Shown here: positions 58,175-64,000 of the stretch, piece after piece | How the letters are laid out: the number at the start of each line of letters is the position of its first letter | How positions within the stretch are numbered: the stretch's first letter is position 1 | Source of the DNA: Protea cynaroides | Lineage: Eukaryota; Streptophyta; Magnoliopsida; Proteales; Proteaceae | Assembly (NCBI GenBank): GCA_028583415.1 | Contig: CM053270.1 | Coordinates: 572,001 to 636,000, forward strand | Reading direction: 5' to 3' | DNA length: 64,000 nucleotides | Position numbers and translations under genes: made by a program | Notes under the pieces: generated by a model | What the model was told of the DNA's origin: nothing | The model's input: only the letters and a program-made list of their open reading frames with translations | The model's database searches: none

Positions 58175-59495
58175 ATGGCTCGCTGTACTCATGGAAATAG
58201 TCATAAAGGCCGACCCCACCACCACCTGAAACGGGGAATGTTAATGAAAACCCTGAAGGACAAGTAGGAAACAATGTAAATTAGAATAATACACCTTAGG
58301 GCGGCAATAATCAAGCTACCCCAACTAATTTACTAGGGCCACCAGATAATATGGCTACGATTGTGACGAATATGGCTATACAGATGCAAGAACAACAACA
58401 GATGTTATTGGCTATGCAGGTTGCCTTGGGAATTACACCTCTAGCTGCAAATACTACACCAATACCTCCTGGTGGCAGTGTTGTACCTCTTGCACCCGTT
58501 GTTGATAATACCATGCTCATTGCACCTGTGGAAAATAACACCATGCCCACAGTGCGGCAGATTCCAGTAATGCATATCCTAGTGCATAATTACGAAGTAC
58601 AACAAGGGACGAACAATCAAGGAAGTCACCAGAATCAGCTACCTGTATACAGGTACTATGCGCAAAATCAGCTTGACCACTCTAGGCTGATAGAGCTTTT
58701 TCTGAAAATGAAACAGAAGGAATTCACAAGTAAGCCATCGGATCCATTATGGCCAGCCCACTAGATTGATGAGAAGAAGAGGAATTTCATGATGATGACT
58801 ATAATAGAAGAAGAAAAGGTGTTGTGTGCAACTTTTATATTGAAAGGTGATGCACACCATTGGTGGAAGTCTACTCGTGGATATCTTTTGACCAAGCACA
58901 CTCATCTGACATGAGCCATTTTCAAAGAAGCCTTCTTCGAGAAATATTTCCCCAGATGCTTCAGAGATCAGATGGAGAAATAATTCTTGAGTTTATATCA
59001 AGGACAGATGATCGAAGATTGCTTATCAGTGGCGTTATGAAGAGTTGTTCGTTTTTGCTCTCTCCAGTATGCAAGAAGAAGATACTAAAACCCGAAGGTT
59101 CGTAATGGGACTTAGGGGAAGCATTCGCAAGCATGTGTTAGAAAAGAAGATATATAATGAAGCCATGCAGATTGCATGCGTTCTAGAGTCAAGTCGAAGG
59201 GAGAGCTATTTTGCTTAAAACAAGGGTATTAAGAAGCCTAATGGAAATTCGTTCAATGGAGGAAACTCAAAGACCTTCAAACCATTCCGGGCACAAGGCT
59301 TCAATGCTGCAGCCAAGACTACACAGCTGGCTCAACCTTAACAAAAGCAAGGCAATGCTGGAGTTAAATGCTTCAACTATGATCAAGTAGGGCATTATTC
59401 AAGGGATTGCCCTAAACCAAGGTAGCAAATGCAGCAAGGAAAGGTTTAGGCCATAATTTCTGAAGATGCTGCCCCATCACCTGATTTGGTCATAG
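58175..59495 (+). pseudogene. gag: gag of element D (decayed)
   Basis: Likely start at 58175 by position relative to copies 1-3. Open piece 58351-58764 has a Gln-rich helix and QLDHSRLIELFLKMKQKEF then KPSDPLWPAH, ending in a TGG-to-TAG stop. Later breaks at about 58915, 58980, 59030, 59217, 59340 and 59424. The zinc knuckle has lost its second Cys (CFNYDQVGHYSRDC). Confidence 0.85.
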
Positions 59496-59564
59496 GTATA
59501 ACCTAACCTTTGTTTTGTAATACCTTGTGTGAGCATATAGACTAAATTTAAGTAAAAATCATAG
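59496..59564 (+). other. Intron-like gap between gag and pol, element D (69 nt)
   Basis: CATAG|GTATAACC ... AAAAATCATAG|GTATCG; GACTAAAT as a possible branch site. The length and edges match copies 1 and 2 despite much decay elsewhere. The two CAG ends are both CATAG here. Confidence 0.5.
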
Positions 59565-62500
59565 GTATCGTACCTATAGCTGGCATACTCGCCAGAGTAT
59601 TTTTTTACTCTAAAGCCACCCACTCATTTGTATTTGTGTCTTTTAGAAAGAAACTAAATGTGCCCCTCAAACCTTTAGACTACAAGCTATTAGTACGGTC
59701 ACCTATGGGATTAGAAGTAGAACTAGACAAAGGTTATGGACCATGTCCAGTCCTTATTGGTGGGCAAACTGTGGATGCAACCTTAATTCAACTTGAGATG
59801 ATAGACTTTGATGTCATCTTAAGAATGGATTAATTAGCTCGGCACTTCGTAAATTTACTGTGTGTGGAAAAGAAATTAACCTTCAAAGGCCAGGATGGTG
59901 CAGAATTCTGATTTTTAGGAACCAAACTTCCTTGTAAATAAAAACTCATTCTCGTTGCACTTAAGGCGAAAAGATGTCTTGAGAAGGGTGGAGTTAGATA
60001 TCTAGTATCTGTGGTGGACGCTACCAAGGAATCACCACGGATGGAAGATATTGAAGGTGTGCAGGAATTTTTGGACATGTTTCTTGAGGATTGACGTAGT
60101 TTGCCACTTGCTCGAGCGACAGAGTTCGTTATAGACCTATTGCCAGGGTCGGCACCTGTGTCTAAAGCACCATACCGATTGGCTCTAACTGAACTGAGGG
60201 AATTAAATGTTAAACTACAAGATTTATTAGACAAGCGATTTATCAAACCTAGTATATCCCCTTGGGGAGTGCCTATATTCTTCTTGAAGGAGAAGGAAGG
60301 TAGTGTTCGGTTATGTATAGACTACTGGGAGTTGAACAAGCTAAAGATCAAGAATCGGTACCTACTACCTCGATGACTTATTTGATCAGTTGCAAGGAGC
60401 GAAGGTATTTTTCAAAATTGATCTACGGTCTGGATATCATCAATTGAAGATTAAGGATGGAGATATTATAAAGACAGCATTTAGGACCAGATATGGATAC
60501 TATGAGTTTCTGATCATGTCCTTCAGACTAACCAATGCACCAACGTCTTTTATGGAACTCATGAATCGAGTGTTTCATGACATATTGGACACCTCGATCA
60601 TGTATTCATAGATGACATATTGATTTATTCCAAGGATGAAGCGACTCATGCGATGGATCTTAAAGCAGTCCTATAATGGCTAAGAAAGGAGAAGCTTTAT
60701 GCCAAATTCAAAAAATGTGAGTTTTGGCTGAACGAAGTGCAGTTTTTAGGTAACGTTGTATCTTCAGAAGGAATTCAAGTGGATCCCGATAAAATAGAAG
60801 CAATTGTGAAGTGGGAAGCGCCTAAGAACATTGCCGATATTATAAGTTTCCTAGGGTTAGCTAGATATTACAGATGATTCATGGAAGACTACTCTAGAAT
60901 CACCTTAGCTCTCACCAAGCTGTCCCAGAAAGGAGAAAAGTTCATTTGGTCTGATCAGTACGAGAAGTGCTTCCAGACCTTGAAGTCTAAGTTGATATCA
61001 GCACCCATCTTGACCATTCTGGTACCAAGACAGCCATTTACCCTGTATAGTGATGCCTCTAAATTGGGTCTAGGGTGCGTATTGATGCAAGGTAAACAGA
61101 TAATTTCTTATGCTTCAAGACAACTGAAGGGACATGAGAAGAATTATCCTACTCGTGATTTGGAATTAGCAGCGGTGATTCATGCAATTAAAACTTGGAG
61201 ACATTATTTATATGGAGAAAAATTATAGATTATGTTGGACCATAAGAGTCTTACTTATCTCTTTAACTAAAAGGAGTTGAACATGAGACAGAGAAGATGA
61301 TTAGAGTTATTGAAGGATTATGATTGTGACATTCAATATCATCCCAAAAAGGCTAACATTGTGGTGGATGCATTGAGCAGAAAAAGAGTATTGAAGCTGG
61401 GCGAAGGACCAAGCACCAATGCTGCATTAAGCCTTTCAATCACAACGTCTGATTGGGATGAAGAGCAATACCAAACTGAATCTTCTGATGGCCTGATGGA
61501 ATAAGGTCTTATCCATAAGTTTATGCTCTAGTTTGTCGCATTGAGGATTCTACCTGACCTGATAGAGGAGGTGAAAACAACAATTCTACAGGATCCTTAC
61601 TTAAGGATTGTGCCGGAAGACCTGAAACAGGGCAAGATGAACCTGGATTTTACCTTGGACTCTAAAAGGGTACTAAGGTACAAAGGAAGAGTATGTGTAC
61701 CTGAAAGTAAAAATTCAGATATTAGAAACAGACTAATGAGGGAAGCCCATTCAACCTTTTATTCAGTATCCTGAAAGTACGAAGATGTATCATGATTTGA
61801 AAAAGCTATATTGGTGGAGAGGAATGAAAACAGATGTGCTAGATATTGTCTTAATGTGACAACAAGTAAAGGTGGAAAGGCAAAGACCAATAGGCTTGTT
61901 ACAACCACTACCTGAACCAACCTAGGAATGGGACTGCATTACTATGGACTTCGTCACTGGTTACCATTGACTCCCAAATTAGTTGACGCAGTTTGGGTAA
62001 TTGTAGATAGACTTACGAAGACAGCTCGTTTCATAGCTATACGACCTCAGTATACTTTGGAGTGGTTAGCTAAGCTGTATGTGGATAATATTGTTTGATT
62101 ACACGGTGAACCTGAGAGCATTATGTCAGATCGAGATCCTTGCTTTACTTCAAAGTTTGGGGAAGGATTACAGAAAGTGATGGGAACAACATTGAAGTTT
62201 GGTACCGCATTCCACCCTCAGATGGACTGGCAGTCGGTGCGAACCATACAAATCCTAGAAGATATTCTTTGTGCTTGTACTACTGACTTCAAGGGGGACT
62301 GGGATGAGAAGTTTCCATTGATTAAGTTCGCTTATAACAATAATTATCAAGCTACCATACAGATGTCACCCTATGAAGCATTGTATGGTAGAAAGTGTCG
62401 AACTCCTTTATTTTGGAATGAAGTTGGAAAGAGAAGAATAGTAGGACCTGAGTTTGTTGAAGAAACTTGTCAAGTAGTCAACATAATCAAGGCAAGAGTT

Positions 62501-62983
62501 AGGAAAGCTTAGAATCGTCAGAAACAGTATGCAGATAACGGACGCCGCAGCCTTAAATTTACGATAAATGATAAAGTATTCCTAAAGATATCACCAATGC
62601 ATGGTTTGAAATGGTTCAGTAAGAAGGGCAAGCTATGTCCCAGATATATTGGACCTTATAAGATTCTCGCTAGACATGGAAAGGTGGTGTATCAGCTAGC
62701 CCTACCACCATCTATGTCGGATGTGCACGATGTATTCCATGTCTCTTTGATGAAGAAGTACATCAGAGATCCAATGCACGTCTTAGTAGTGGATCCACCT
62801 AATTTGACTGAAGACCTGACATTTGAAGTAATGCCATTTGAAGTCACTGGTAAGAAAGTTTAGCATATACGCAATTGTAACATCTATTATGTCAAAGTAA
62901 CCTAGAGAAGCCAAGATGTAGAAGAGATAACTTGGGAAGAAGAAAATGTTATGCTGAAGCAATATCCTCACATATTCGACTAG
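59565..62983 (+). pseudogene. pol: pol of element D (decayed)
   Basis: Protease motif is destroyed (YSKATHS in place of DSGATHS). RT LRSGYHQLKI is present and FIDDIL lies across a 1-nt deletion near 60600. RNase H SDASKLGLGCVLMQG; integrase zinc region damaged; SDRDPCFTSKF, and the SERT Glu region reads SVRTIQ, losing the catalytic Glu. GPYKILARHGK and a chromodomain-like tail follow. Over ten stops, mostly TGG to TAG/TGA, CGA to TGA or CAG to TAG. The frame ends with TAG at 62981. Confidence 0.88.
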
Positions 62984-63019
62984 GAAGGCATGCACAAATT
63001 TTGAGGATGAAATTTATTT

Positions 63020-63030
63020 AAGAAGGTAGT
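63020..63030 (+). other. Degenerate polypurine tract, element D
   Basis: AAGAAGGTAGT directly before TGTAAGACC. The G run is eroded compared with copies 1-3. Confidence 0.6.
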
Positions 63031-63605
63031 TGTAAGACCCACACTCCACTAATCGGGTTTAATCGTATCGTGCTAGGTCTTCCCATTATAGCTGGTTCGA
63101 GCAGACCAACCGTATAAAGGATACACAAGATTTGGTGAGTGATTTAAACCAAAAACAGTGTATTTCATTTGTGTGGATGCATAAACTGACTTGTGTGGTC
63201 AACCACACAGTCAGAAAGTGACGTCAGTTAAAATAAGTTGTGTGGCAGCACTTTTGGCCTTGGGTGGTTGATGGATTCTACGACCACACAAAGTTATAAT
63301 TGACTCCAAGTTTTTGGAAACTTTCAAAGTTTAGAGGATCTCTTTCCTTGTTAAGAGGGAGCTCTATATGGAGTTTTTTCCTCTATATAGAGGACATCCC
63401 TTAGCCTCTCTCACTCTTTTAGAACTAAATTCCAAACTCTAAACCTAAGAAAGAAGGAGTAGGAGAAGGAGAAGAAGGGAAGAAGGAAACTTGGAGAGGA
63501 GGTTTTGCAGAAGAGCTTGCCATTCTTCTCTACAGCAAAGGGAAAGGTAAGAACCAACTTACTATTGGCTCTTCATTGCGGTTGGTTGGAAACCAATGAC
63601 AACTC
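63031..63605 (+). repeat. 3' LTR of element D, first ~570 bp
   Basis: TGTAAGACCCACACTCCAC start, TGTGGTCAACCACAC motifs, TATA-like TATATAG at 63384-63390, GA-rich stretch, donor-like AAAG|GTAAGA at 63546/63547. It resembles the 1078-3415 LTR read in reverse. It breaks off at roughly 63600. Confidence 0.8.
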
Positions 63606-64000
63606 TTCCTTCTATGGAGCTTCTCCTCTTTTTTTTTAGAGCGTCCTTCCTCTCCAAGCCTTCTTCTCTTTCTCCTCCCCTCTTTCTCTCAATTCTAGGG
63701 TTTTAGACTAAGCAAAAGGGTGAAAGAAGGTAGAGGGACGACCTCTATATAGAGAGAAAGTCTCCATATAGAATCCTTTTTCAATTAGGAGAGAAACCTT
63801 CTCAAATTAGGAAACTTTCCTAATCTCGGAGTCAGATTCTGGGCTTGACCATTTGACTTACAGTTAGCCCAACATGAGGACCGGACAACCTAACACTACC
63901 GACTGGACAACCTACGAGCGACTGGTTTCTTACCTGGCTTTATGGTTCTTCATGTGGTTGGTCCGCTTGAGCCAATTATAATGGAAAGACCTGGCATGGC
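63606..64000 (-). repeat. Minus-strand LTR fragment at the window end
   Basis: Reversed GA-rich stretch, a reversed TATA region (CCTCTATATAGAG near 63750), and the reversed early LTR up to AAGACCTGGCATGGC. It matches 2890-3400 and is inverted relative to 63031-63560, forming a head-to-head pair. The LTR terminus lies just beyond the window. Confidence 0.75.

Larger units (their letters stand above)
57979..63030 (+). mobile_element. Element D: decayed plus-strand relative, 5' LTR missing
   Basis: Part of the leader, gag, gap, pol and polypurine tract are present, followed by the 3' LTR at 63031. The 5' LTR, primer site and antisense ORF are absent, cut off at 57978. Motifs in the leader (GTGGCCACACCATACGTGAC) and LTR (GTGTGGTCAACCACAC) share the TGG/ACCA flanks. 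It is the most decayed copy, so the oldest. Confidence 0.85.

Overview
The window is nuclear DNA from a flowering plant with a repeat-rich genome, from a heterochromatin-like stretch. I can support no host gene anywhere in it. The evidence is wall-to-wall Ty3/gypsy LTR retrotransposons with initiator-Met-type primer binding sites, a gag-protease-RT-RNaseH-integrase order, and a C-terminal chromodomain-like tail. These traits fit chromoviruses of the Tekay/Del type. The species cannot be read from the sequence.

Layout. 1-6714: minus-strand LTRs and a pol 3' remnant of older relatives, plus one plus-strand LTR fragment and a 594-bp non-LTR island (484-1077). 6715-16650: copy 1, plus strand, decayed, 3' LTR cut short. 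16667-21893: a 5.2-kb non-coding TG...CA insertion with target duplication CATAC, rich in internal repeats, probably a solo LTR of another family. 21962-36276: copy 2, a complete plus-strand element with both LTRs and target duplication ACCAT, itself split by a minus-strand solo LTR (26048-28350, target duplication GAAGA). 36282-39033: minus-strand remnants. 39034-49413: copy 3, plus strand, the best preserved (gag intact, pol with one frameshift and one stop), 3' LTR cut short. 49414-57978: a minus-strand element of a related subfamily (B) with an LTR that has a primer site on one side and a polypurine tract on the other. 57979-64000: a decayed plus-strand element (D) lacking its 5' LTR, ending in a head-to-head LTR pair that runs off the window.

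How the parts work together. In copies 1-3 each element reads: LTR with TATA box and splice donor, primer site, an antisense open reading frame of about 430-465 codons, a leader with a GGTCG-type motif cluster, a splice acceptor about 25 nt before the gag ATG, gag, a 69-71 nt intron-like gap, pol, polypurine tract, LTR. The most interesting points are (1) the conserved antisense gene, with its own conserved 439-444 nt leader intron, lying inside a putative sense leader intron; (2) the tiny GT...AG gap between gag and protease, whose removal joins the two frames in all copies examined although its length differs; and (3) GGTCG motif clusters upstream of both the sense and the presumed antisense promoter, whose flanking bases change together within each element. 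All three are inferences from comparing paralogous copies inside this window. No RNA or database evidence was available.
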